From: Schizochytrium sp. TIO01
Lineage: Eukaryota; Sar; Bigyra; Thraustochytrida; Thraustochytriidae
Assembly (NCBI GenBank): GCA_004764695.1
Contig: SMSO01000031.1
Location: 4,449,048 to 4,513,047, forward strand
Direction: 5' to 3'
DNA: 64,000 nucleotides
Position numbers and translations under genes: made by a program. Below are positions 31,464-41,391 of the stretch, piece after piece (position 1 is the first letter of the stretch; each line of letters opens with the position of its first letter). The notes beneath the pieces were generated by a model. It was given only the letters and a program-made list of their open reading frames with translations. It ran no database searches and was not told where the DNA came from.

Positions 31464-33393
31464 ATGAACGAGTCTTTTGCTATGGACGAAATGAGCTCGA
31501 GCCCGCTCTCAAACGGAGCTCCCTTGCCAACACCAGAACGTGAAGGCTCGGTTAGCCATAGCGAGAACTCAAGCGGAGGTCAAAGTCAAAGTCAATTAGG
31601 CACTCAGGACTCAGCACAGCGTCTAAGTCAAGACCAGAATCAGACTCAAGAGCAAGAACAGCAAGGCGCCGAGGAGCTTCTGCGTGAGGCATTCCGGTTT
31701 TACATGGTCATGCCTGTTTTTTTTGCAAGTCATAGCACGATGATAGGAGGTGAGGAGCGCTCAGGACCACCGCCGACACCAAAGAGTGTTGTGGAGAAGC
31801 TGGTGAGGACTAAGGTTGGCGAAAAAGGCTGCCCTATACCTTCATTGGCTTCGGCACCTGGAGAGCTGCCTTCTTGTAGTGTTTGCTTATGTGAATTTGA
31901 GAAAGATGAAGATATCATCGAACTCCCATGTAAACATGTATTCCACGCTGGGTGTGTTACCAGCTGGCTCGAACGTCATAACTCTTGCCCAAACTGCAGA
32001 TCTGCTATACCTGTGCCTGAAGATAATGAAAATAATACGACCCGTACTTCAGGAGAGAATGTAAGAACAGAGCAACCTGATAGTGAAGCGATTGCAGCTG
32101 CCCGTGCTGTAGCAGAGCAGATGATGGAGCAGTACATGCGCTCCTTTTCCGAAGCCATGATCAATATTTTCCAAAATCAGCAAGAGGATGATGATCAACA
32201 GCAAGGGCCACAACTACAAAACTCAGACCATACAAGGAGCGAAGAGGGTCGTACCACTGGAACGAGTGCTATAGAGAGGGGCCTAGGCCATCCAGAGTTA
32301 GGGCAACTTCAGACGGGGACCCGCAGAGGTCTTTCAAATGTTTCATATCCCGTAAATTCTACCGAGCGTAATGCTGCTGCCCTGGCCAGGGCTGAAGGTA
32401 TTACCCGCCAAAGTAGCTTTGCAGAAGGCTTACGCAGGGCTTTTGGAGGCCGCCTATCGACAACGCGGACGCACATTGACTCAAGCCAGCCGGGTGCAAC
32501 GCGTCGTGCGCAAGGTAGCGCTACACGGCGTGACCTAATTGGCCAACGAAGCTCTGCATCTAGAAGAGTAATTCCATCGTCTTCTTCTTCTTCTTCTTCT
32601 GCAAATAGGAGTGGGGATTCTCTACAATCTAGCTTTGTGCAAGGCTTGCGGCGTGCCTTTGGAAATCAATCAACTCCTATAAACAACTCTGGTTCTTCCT
32701 CATCTTCGTCTTCATCTTCATCTTCTGCGAAACACAGATGGTATTTCTCGGCAATCTAGCTTTGCTGAGGGCTTACGGCGAGCATTTACAAGTCGAGCAA
32801 CCCCTTCGAGAGCGAGTACGAACCAACAACGACGTGCGCAACAACAACGCAGACAGGCGCACGCGGCGTCTATCCAAACTATCCCGAGTGGTCCACTTTC
32901 TACACAACGTGCTGCTGAACAGAGCGCGTTGTTGAATTCTACAACTCGCCAACAGTCAAGAACACCAATCGGGTCGGATACTTCTCAAAACTCTTATGTT
33001 CACTGGTTGCACCCTCTAGCATCACAAGTGTTTAATCTCAGCCCGCGATCATCTAGGTTATCATCCTCACCAACGTTGGACACTTCTGCAGCCTCCGGTA
33101 CCTCGGAACAGCGACGTGTGAAACGCCGTCGAGTGAATTCTGGAGGTGACCACAATGCTTCATTGTGTGGAGTTTCTCAAGCAGCTTCATCCGCTTCTGC
33201 CGGTACTCAAAACTTACTTGATACTTGCATTGAGGACAATCAAAATCGGGAAGAACTAATGAGCTGTTCAATAAGTACGTTGAAGCGCCTACTCAAAGGG
33301 TGCAAGGTGGACTTTTCAACTTGTATCGAAAAACACGAACTTGTTGACCTACTTTTAAAGGCTACAGAGAACCATCACTCTGAGCAAATGTAA
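31464..33393 (+). CDS. RING-H2 E3 ubiquitin ligase with SAP-like C terminus (one frameshift)
   Basis: The RING-H2 finger (about residues 138-178) has the spacing C-X2-C-X14-C-X-H-X2-H-X2-C-X10-C-X2-C, and the Pro-rich run and spacer before it resemble RNF126/RNF115-type ligases. Before it lies a Gln/Ser-rich region; after it an acidic region, then poly-Ser and three copies of a basic motif (RQSSFAEGLRRAF and variants). The first frame stops at 32759 within WYFSAI, but frame 1 continues the protein without a stop from 32737 to 33393. It gives the third motif copy and a C-terminal helix pair (STLKRLLKGCKVDFSTCIEKHELVDLLLKA) of the SAP-like type seen in other RING proteins and in MANF/CDNF. Dropping one A at 32730-32732 gives 642 residues. 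It is probably an E3 ligase that ubiquitinates unknown targets. Confidence 0.85.
32581..32727 (+). repeat. TCN/TCT serine-codon microsatellites
   Basis: Two stretches of TCT/TCA/TCG/TCC codons (about 32581-32601 and 32691-32727) encode poly-Ser in the RING protein. The second lies immediately before the frame break. Confidence 0.85.
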
Positions 33394-36370
33394 ATCATTA
33401 CGCATTGGCAATGCAGGGTTGTAGATTTAATCAACATTTGACTGTAATTATAGCTATTCTGTAAATAACTATTAAATCATCGTATTATTGAAAATATACT
33501 CACTCGCTGCTAGCTTGTGCAATCTACTGCAGCATTGAGCATAAGCTGCGCACAGCTGCGAATAAGTTATCTCCTATGGACTTAAAAACAATACATTGTA
33601 TTGAACACAAGGTATTAGATGGTACAAATTTAGCATGCTCAAATACTCAAAATAAATTTCTTACCTTTCAAATTTTTAATAGTTCTAAGGTTGAGATAAT
33701 AACTTCTTGATTATTCTTGTTTTAATTAATTAACAAGCACTTACGCTAAAGTAATGGACATAGCCACTGACTGGCAAGAACAAGCTCTCTTTTCTATTTT
33801 TTAAAATTTAACAAAACGATTCTCTAAGCCCAGATGTTACAGTTTAATACTATTACATGCATATAAGTAGATACAAATGAGACTATGAAAAAAGGAGAGA
33901 TTGTGCATTACAAAAAACTTAGTGACTGGAAGTTAAAACATCCTCCACCAAAACTTCATGGCAACTCGTTTGATTGTACCATCAAATCTGATAGGTCATG
34001 TAAATGATAGAACCTGAAGCGTGTTTATCTATTGCGTACTACCGCATGGCAGGTAGTATTATTAGGCAATCGCGTTTGAAAATCGATCTCCTACATTACC
34101 AGAGACGCCCACGGTACCTACCTACCTACCTGGTCCGTTTCCCTGTTTCTCTGACTCCAAGTCTACACACGCTAAGCAATCTACATTTGATAGATTCTAA
34201 TTTTTATTTTTAATAATATTTAAATTAGCGTGCGTGTACGACACTGATGTCGCACTGTTTATAATAAGAGAGGACCAGTTTAACTTTTCACGTAGGTATT
34301 CCATAATTTTCAACTCAGAAGCTGCGACCCTCGAAGGGTGGGCGCACGCCATGTGCCACTTCTCTACTCTAGCATCCTAGCACGTGGTGTAGTTCTAATA
34401 TATCATTTTACTGGACCTGATAACGAATCAGCTGGTAGTAGTTATAGGTATTTCTGGCCAAGTCTTTTTCATTTGCGCAGGCTGCAATGTCAAAAGCATT
34501 CGGTCCTTATTCTGATTGAAAAACAAAAACTATATCAAATACCTTTCTTGGTATTAATGGTGACTAGGTCAAACCGGAGAAGCTAAATACCTAGAATAAG
34601 CCTTGCGCTAAATCTGCGAAGCTTGGCTCTGGCCAAGCTACACTACACGTTCTAGCCTGACGGAGATGCTTGGTGATCTTGTACATACCTACCTACTAAA
34701 TCCCGCCCTCGCACACGAAAGAAGTCATAGGAAAATAAGTGTCAATTCTTCCTCCAAAATTTGAAGGAGTGAAATTTGGTCTTCGGAGCTGAGTTGGCTG
34801 CTTCGGCGAGCTGGCGTGCGCCCTGCTCCAGTAGCAAGCTCGCGGACCAGTCACGGCTGCGGAGCGGATTCGAAGTCTTTGCATCACGGAGCCCAACCCC
34901 TCAGAAAAGCGATTGATCAAGACGGACATCTGACCTTCTGAATTTGCACATTCGCTTGCATTACAATCTGAACCTTTTAGTGTGCAAATCGTGAAACACG
35001 GACTCCAGACTTGAGTGGCTGGTTTTGCTACTGGTGCCACAAGTCCGAGTTGCAATGTCCACGAGCAGAACCTTGCAAGCTGTATATGAAAACATATATA
35101 TATATATATATATGATCGGGTCGAGATGAGTGAGGTAAAACCACAAGTTTGGCGAGGAGCGAGAGAGGGATTTTGCTGTATTTTCTCGCTATTGGGTGAT
35201 TATTAATTAATACTTAATATTGCATCCGCTGGCGTTTGAAATTCCGGTATCATATTAGCAAAGCTTGTGCACCACACTTTGCCTGCATTGCATATATATG
35301 CCATGCTTCCAACGGGCTTTCACTATTACAGGCATCGTTGCTTTTTGCAAATTTAAAACCCGAGTCGTGCATTCTTTTGTGGTGCTGCCTAAGCCCCTTT
35401 TGTATCATAGATCTAGCTCTTGAATCTTTATTGGAGAGTCATTGAAATATACAATCAAATTTTTGTGTGGTGATTCGCATCATATCAAAATCAATCGCTC
35501 AATCTCTCTACTTCACCTTGAGGAGTCAAGCCAAAACTTTATTTTTCGTGTCGCAATAGTGTCGTTGCTCTCCAGGGTGTGTACATCTCATGTCACTAGA
35601 CACATAGACGGAGTCTCTTCGATCCACACCTAGCTCCAATTCCCAATTAGCTATAGCTCCTCACACTCCACTGGCCATACTAATGAACTACAGAATTTAG
35701 ATATTTCAAAACCTTACTCTACAATGAAATGCACACAATACAGTCTTCACTGTCACTAAAAACCTCAGTGGTGCTAGGAGGGGAAAGAGTTTTGCAAGTG
35801 AGGTTTTGAAAGAGGGGGGGGAATTGCAGTGGAGGAGGTTGGTTGCACACCTAGGCAGGAAGAGCGCGGCGGCTCTGTAGCCTAATCGTACGAGAAAACT
35901 CTGACTAAAACAAGAGACCTTTCAAGCTTAAACAGTTTAGCGCCATGTGCGCGTGCAACTTTGGAAGGAAGCAAACTAAGAGGTCCTTACAGAGAGTTAA
36001 CATATTTTAGAATGAAAAAGAAAAAGGAGCTTTAAATATATTTTCATCAAATGTGGTAAAAGGAGTAAATCGACATAATCAATTTTCAACTTTGCAATCC
36101 ATCTATTGATCAATCAGCAATCGAACAATCAGAGAGACAACCAATACAACAATATATCGATCTTCAATTGATCGGGCGCAACTTCGTGCCCGGTTGGTGA
36201 TTTGCTTGCGCACGGCGCGGTCCCCTTGCCTGTTCGTGGGAGAGCAACGGGGTCTGGATCGCCCATTTAGAAGTGCTCGTGAGGGAGAGCTGAAAAATTA
36301 AGCAAAGCGCGTAAAGCAAAACTGAATAGTAGAAACCGGGTCGTCGCCTGCAAAGTTATCTTGTGCAAGG
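33394..36370. other. AT-rich gene-free region
   Basis: This is about 3 kb without a recognisable gene on either strand. It holds a TA dinucleotide array near 35093-35113 and a G8 run near 35814. Nothing else is seen. Confidence 0.55.
35093..35113. repeat. TA dinucleotide repeat
   Basis: About ten TA units. Confidence 0.9.
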
Positions 36371-39083
36371 ATGACAACCAAGACCGCATTTGCGGCAGTG
36401 CTCGTGCTACTTGTGGCTGTTCTCGAGCCTGCTCAGGTACGAGGTGATATCTATCTTCACAACCCGCGTGGAAGCAACAATCGCAATTGTAAGTAAAAGT
36501 CAATACCCAAGGATTAACATGAGGCCATGGTTTCGATGCAAAAGTGAGGTAGTTCATAGCACAGCACATGCACGCTAAGACCACATCGCTAAGCTGAATG
36601 GAGGTAGGCGAAGTGGGCTCGAAGAAACCTGCAAACCTACTGACCAGGGAAAGTCGATCATGATGCAATTCATAGAGACAGAACACTAACTTAATACTGT
36701 AAACCACACAGGCCAGGACAGCGATAGCAAGGACAACGGCGACAACACCCGACTTTTCGACAGTGAAAACAATGACAATGGCGGCTACAACTGCCCTCGT
36801 GCATATCCGTTTGCATGTTACGAGGATGAAGATACCCTCACAACATGCCAAGCTATCAACTCGAATCTTACAGATGATGAGGCGAAAGCCCAGTTTGACG
36901 AAGACGGCAATCTAGTCACTGACGGCGCTGTGAATACAGATCGCATGTACTATTACAGTGGGTCTAAACTTCCCATCGAGTGGACATGTCAGCACGGTTT
37001 TGGCCCAAACCCCGAACTGCACTCACAAATTGTCATTCAGTACGCCTGCGAGGATACGCTTAGTGACAACTGTGGACTTACAGCCTCTGCTACTGATGAT
37101 GTTTGCGCTTCCCCCTTTTACCCGGATTCTTCGATCGACTCCACTTGCACACTACGAGATGGCACTCCAATTTCAATCACATCTGTAGAGAACTCCAAGC
37201 GAGATGTAGAAGCTGAAGAGCGCATCAGCGATTCAACCACAGACTTGTCAAACCAAGATGATCTTCGCTATGGCCGTCACGAAACTCTGAACTACTATAA
37301 TGAGTGTAAACTACGTGAGCGTAACAAAGGTCTTTGGGTTTCAGATCAAAGTGTGAGTAGTACCACTGGAGCCCGCGCCACCCGCCAGGATCCCAACGGG
37401 AACCAGCGCTACGGACTCGAGTGTCCTGAAGAGGCACATTACTACCCGTACTGGCATTGGAGCCCCTGGAAGGATGTTGCCGTGGTGGTTGAGGATGACT
37501 CCAAGTGCGATTACTTCAAGGCCCAGTCGCAAAATGTTAAGTCTCGTAACCGATGCGTTTGTCCTGATGGAGTTTGCACTTCCTCTGGGTCCCAGCCTAA
37601 CAATGAGCGTGCTTGTATTGCCATTGATGGAACGTGGTGTACTGATGCGGCGCACAACATCGACCCCCCTGAGTGTGTTGTCGGTGATTTTACACGACAG
37701 AACCACCTCGGTAATGTTGGTGGCACCACAAATGCCAACCGCTATGAATGGACTTTACCTCAAGTTAGCACACGCACCACATGTGTACTTCGAGTTCGCT
37801 ACAATATCTCTACTACTGATGGAATTCAGGATGGTATGGAGGTGACGGTCGACGGTACATCCGCATACAATGTTGGAAGCCCGTCGCCACTTTATGACAA
37901 TGATAATAACGAAGATAAAACGTACATTGACATTGCTGGCCTGAACTCTGGTGCAACGTTGGGATACGCTATCAACACGAATCAGTATGGTCGAACCTTT
38001 CAGGATCGAACTTACACCTTCGATATCGTGCCCGCATCCGAGGCAGGTGAATGTGCGGATAGCACGATTTATAACCTCAATGTGCGTGGTAAGCGTGGCA
38101 ACATTGTCCAGGCTTATCCAGCTGTGGAGTATGATTTTGTTCCAAGCAAGCTAACCGTCACAGACAAGGATTGTGTGCATGTTCAATGGACTGGGTCTGA
38201 CTATAATCCGAGCCGCAATGGCAATGATGCCGAAGGCGGTCCACGTAACCCTGGCAACCTGGCCCGTACTACCGCGGATCGCTCCAACCTTGTGCAAATG
38301 TCGAATGCAGGCGAGAACTTTGCTCTTGCAGATGTGACCAAGATGAATATGCTCGACATTTCCACAAGTCAGTGGGCTCGCTTGATCTTCATTGACCAGG
38401 AGTATGATAATCCTGATAAATGTTGGTCCTTTGAAGACATTGATGCCGAGTTTACAAATAGGGCTGATCGCGAAGAGACTCACTACAACTGTATGAAGCT
38501 TTCTGGTGCTCGTACTCCCTACTTTGACCTTGGTGCAGTTCGTACTGGAGAAATTGGTACATACAAATATATGTCAACACGGAATAACAACTTCTCAAAC
38601 CGCGGTCAGAAGGGCACTCTCACGGTTGTGCGTGGTGGTTTGCACCCCGCAGCAATTACTGCCATTGCACTTGTTGGTGTTGCTGCCGCTGGTGGACTCT
38701 TCTTTATCTACAGACGTCGTCGAAATGGAAAGAATATCTTGCCGAGCCGCTTCCAGCGGACAAATCCGGCGAACACTTCTCTGAGTGGAAGCACTACGAC
38801 TGCCGCTGCTGCAGGAGGTTTAACTGCTTTGGGTGCTGGTGCTGCGGCATTCGGGTCGAAACTCTTCAAAAGTAGCTCACAAGCTACATCAGATGTTGAA
38901 GGCGACTTTGTGGTAGCCACCTACCCGCATGTTGCCCAAGAGCCTGGCGAGCTGTCATTCGCCAAAGGTGACCATATCAAGGTGCTCAACCGTGACACCT
39001 CTGGCTGGTGGGAAGGAGAGGCCCACGGAGAACGCGGTGTCTTCCCAGCCAACTATGTCCGTACTCTTTCCAACAAATCTTGA
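36371..39083 (+). CDS. Signal peptide - ectodomain - TM - SH3 protein (two exons)
   Basis: Exons 36371-36488 and 36712-39083 give 829 residues. Residues 1-25 are a signal peptide. The mature start DIYLHNPRGSNNRN is a motif I recall from uncharacterised stramenopile secreted proteins, and the following TRLFDSENNDNGGYN matches that family too. The ectodomain (about 26-680) is Cys-, Asn- and Asp-rich. Its distal part (VHVQWTGSDYNPS ... LGAVRTGEIGTYKYMST) looks beta-rich and possibly cupredoxin-like, which is inference. A single membrane helix (ITAIALVGVAAAGGLFFIY, about 688-706) and a stop-transfer RRRR follow. After an Ala/Thr/Gly-rich juxtamembrane stretch, a full SH3 domain ends the protein (about 770-825), with ELSFAKGDHIKVL, the WW pair and GVFPANYV. 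The protein may connect cell-surface recognition to cytoplasmic proline-rich partners. Function is unknown. Confidence 0.88.
36489..36711 (+). other. Spliceosomal intron, SH3-protein gene (223 nt, phase 1)
   Basis: The donor is GTAAGT and the acceptor CACACAG. Retention brings an in-frame TAA two codons after the junction. Removal joins the signal-peptide exon to the ectodomain frame, and the total coding length is then a multiple of three. Confidence 0.88.
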
Positions 39084-39566
39084 ATTTTCTAAAATCACAC
39101 ACTATATGTTTTGTCTTTCTGTTGCCATCATCTTCTCCACGTTTTACTTTAAAAATTAGAACCTCCTGGCCCTTATTTTGATGATGTCGAGCTCTTGTTC
39201 CACGGACCCCACCTCTCACGCCTCATTTTTACATTTCCAAACCCCAGATGAACAGGACTTCAGTACCTACTGTCCCGACATCAATATATATATTCAGATG
39301 ACAACTGTGTATCCCCTCGCCGTCGCTCGTTTCTGAAAAAGTGCCTAAAGTTCCTTCTACTAAATGGAAAATGTACACCATGTTCAAGTTCTTTGCAAAT
39401 TGAGCATAGCCCAAAGTAAAGAGAACAGAACGGGGAGAACACGAGCGACAGGTGAGCGAGCTTGTTCGGCTCGCTGAAGTGTCAGGCGGAATCGAGTGGT
39501 GCGAGGGACCGCAATACCGATTGTGATTCCGTGCGCGAGAACTGCGATACTTCAACTACAAGCGCA
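39084..39566. other. Intergenic spacer and 5' leader
   Basis: This is 483 bases between two plus-strand genes. An open frame runs into the RRM gene from 39462 but begins with TTG, so I treat it as leader. Confidence 0.55.
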
Positions 39567-40997
39567 ATGGGAAAGAAGAGGACGCGCGAGGCCGATGTCG
39601 AGCCTGAGGTCGAGCTCGTGAAGGAGAAGAAGGCCAAGAAGGAGAAGAAGGAGAAGAAGGAAAAGAAGGAAAAGAAGGAAAAGAAGGAGAAGAAGTCCAA
39701 GAAGGACTCCAAGAAGGACGAAGAAGTCGAAGATGTTGACATGACGGAAACCAAGGCAAACAAAAGTATTGTGGAGACCAAGAGCGCTCCCACAAAGCAA
39801 GTTCTTTCTAAGGAGGCCGAGATCCTTAAAATGCGCATTGAAAAGTTTGAGAAAAAGCTTGCCTCAAATGAACACGATCTGCGCATCCAAAACAAACTTA
39901 ACTCGCTTAAGGAGCAGCTTGAGGAGGAGCTTGCCAAACCCCAGCAGGAACCTGACGCACACTATGACGAGGACGATGGCGAAGACGCAGCCCAGGGTGA
40001 AGTTCCTGCTGAGATCGACCCTAGCACAGTGAGCGAAACTATCTTTGTCGGCGGTCTTCCTTACAACGTGGACGAGGAGACTTTGCTCCAAGTTTTTCAC
40101 GATTGTGGTGAGGTTCAGGCAGTTCGTTTTGGTCACGACGCTGCTGGTGAATTTAAACGCTACGCTCACATTGACTTTGACTCAATTGAGAACGCCAAAA
40201 AGGCGCTCGGGAAGGTGGGCGAGCGCATCTTGAAACGCAAGATCCGTATCGAGCCCGCAGCTCGTGGCGCTGGTGGTGCCGCTCCTGCTGGCGGTAACGC
40301 TGAAAGCGATTACATCGAAGACTTTGAAGGAAACAACAAGAAACATCAGAAGAAGGAACGCAACGCCAATACTCATGCCGCCAGTGTGCCAAAGACTTTC
40401 GTCGCGCCAACTGAGCCTGCTGCGAACCCGGATAAGGTGAACCGTTGCTTCGTAGGCAACTTGCCGTTTGGTATTGACGAAACTACTCTCAACGCTGCAT
40501 TTGAGGAGCACGAGATCCAACCGTCCTATGTGAACTGGGTGAATGATCGTGAGACCGGTAACTTTTACGGAAGCTCCTTTGTGGTCTTCAACACCGCAGA
40601 GGATGCTGCATGGGCCGTGGCGTACTCTAACGCTGGGTTCTGCATTGAAGGTCGTCCGATTCGCATTGAGTACTGCCCTCACCGTAGCCGTGCCAAGGGC
40701 AGTGGTGGTGCTAACCGTAAAATCGATGAGCCGAGCAAGCGTCCAGAGGGTGGTACTAAGGCTGTATTCTTTGGCAACCTTTCCTTTGACCTTGACCCGT
40801 CCGGCGAGCAAATCCACGAGTTTTGCAAGCCATTCGGCGCCATCAAGGCCCTCCGCTGGATTGAAGACAAGCAAACCGGTCAGTTCAAGGGTGCTGCCTT
40901 TGCTGACTTCTATTCCGAGCTCGCTGTGGACCAAGTTGTAGAAAAGCTCAATGGCCAAAAGCTTCTTGGCCGCCCTGTTCGCGTTGACTATGCATAA
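39567..40997 (+). CDS. Nucleolin-like protein with three RRMs
   Basis: A 476-residue RNA-binding protein. After MGKKRTREAD comes a lysine-rich region with about seven KKE units (residues about 23-43), probably a nuclear/nucleolar signal, then a Lys/Glu coiled-coil region and an acidic stretch. RRM1 (about 156-232) has RNP2 IFVGGLPY and a weaker RNP1 (RYAHIDF). RRM2 (about 290-373) has CFVGNLPF and GSSFVVF. RRM3 (about 397-476) has VFFGNLSF and KGAAFADF and ends the protein. This architecture fits nucleolin or related ribosome-biogenesis factors, though the C-terminal RGG tail is absent. The strongly biased, C-ending codons suggest high expression. The ATG at 39567 starts the basic region directly. 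Confidence 0.9.
   Translation: MGKKRTREADVEPEVELVKEKKAKKEKKEKKEKKEKKEKKEKKSKKDSKKDEEVEDVDMTETKANKSIVETKSAPTKQVLSKEAEILKMRIEKFEKKLASNEHDLRIQNKLNSLKEQLEEELAKPQQEPDAHYDEDDGEDAAQGEVPAEIDPSTVSETIFVGGLPYNVDEETLLQVFHDCGEVQAVRFGHDAAGEFKRYAHIDFDSIENAKKALGKVGERILKRKIRIEPAARGAGGAAPAGGNAESDYIEDFEGNNKKHQKKERNANTHAASVPKTFVAPTEPAANPDKVNRCFVGNLPFGIDETTLNAAFEEHEIQPSYVNWVNDRETGNFYGSSFVVFNTAEDAAWAVAYSNAGFCIEGRPIRIEYCPHRSRAKGSGGANRKIDEPSKRPEGGTKAVFFGNLSFDLDPSGEQIHEFCKPFGAIKALRWIEDKQTGQFKGAAFADFYSELAVDQVVEKLNGQKLLGRPVRVDYA
39622..39717 (+). repeat. AAG-AAG-GAG codon repeat (KKE)
   Basis: A 9-bp unit repeats in frame and encodes Lys-Lys-Glu. The reverse strand is a CTT/CTC microsatellite that creates spurious Phe/Leu-rich frames. 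Confidence 0.85.
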
Positions 40998-41391
40998 GAA
41001 TTATTCGCACTCATATATTCAGAAATTTTTTACTTTCAAAAGCGTGGTTTCTCTTGCATGGGTTCATCTCGTTTTATTTCATCATTCCTCTTCTATAGTT
41101 TTTTTTTTTTTAATTTTTTTCAAGAACACGATAGGTCTTCTTTCATCTACATCTTTCATTTCTTCCTAAGCTGAAGCAACGAAACAAAATCTCAGGTCTT
41201 GTCTATTCTTACTTGGGAAAAGAAGGAGCAAAATAAATAAATAAGTGAATAAATTAAACTCTATCAGAGAAAGGTTTTTGGATCCAGCCTACTATTTCTC
41301 GCTGGAAGACTAAAATATGCATGAGTAGTAGACTAGCAGAAGTGAAATGCATCTGTGATTCCGCTCTGCACACATGCGAAATAAATTAAGC
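40998..41391. other. Convergent spacer
   Basis: This is 394 bases between two converging genes. It contains a T-run near 41099 and AATAAATAAATAAG-like sequence near 41234. No gene is seen. Confidence 0.55.

Noticed and set aside
32690-32740. An intron to explain the RING frame change
   Set aside because: No GT-AG pair of usable length exists in the serine-codon run. A one-base indel fits better and keeps the motif aligned.
36267-36851. 194-codon minus-strand open frame over exon 1, intron and exon 2 start of the SH3 gene
   Set aside because: It overlaps a well supported splice model on the plus strand and shows no family features.
40182-40958. 258-codon open frame antisense to the RRM gene
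   Set aside because: The plus strand encodes three clear RRMs. The antisense frame follows from their biased codons and has no domain.
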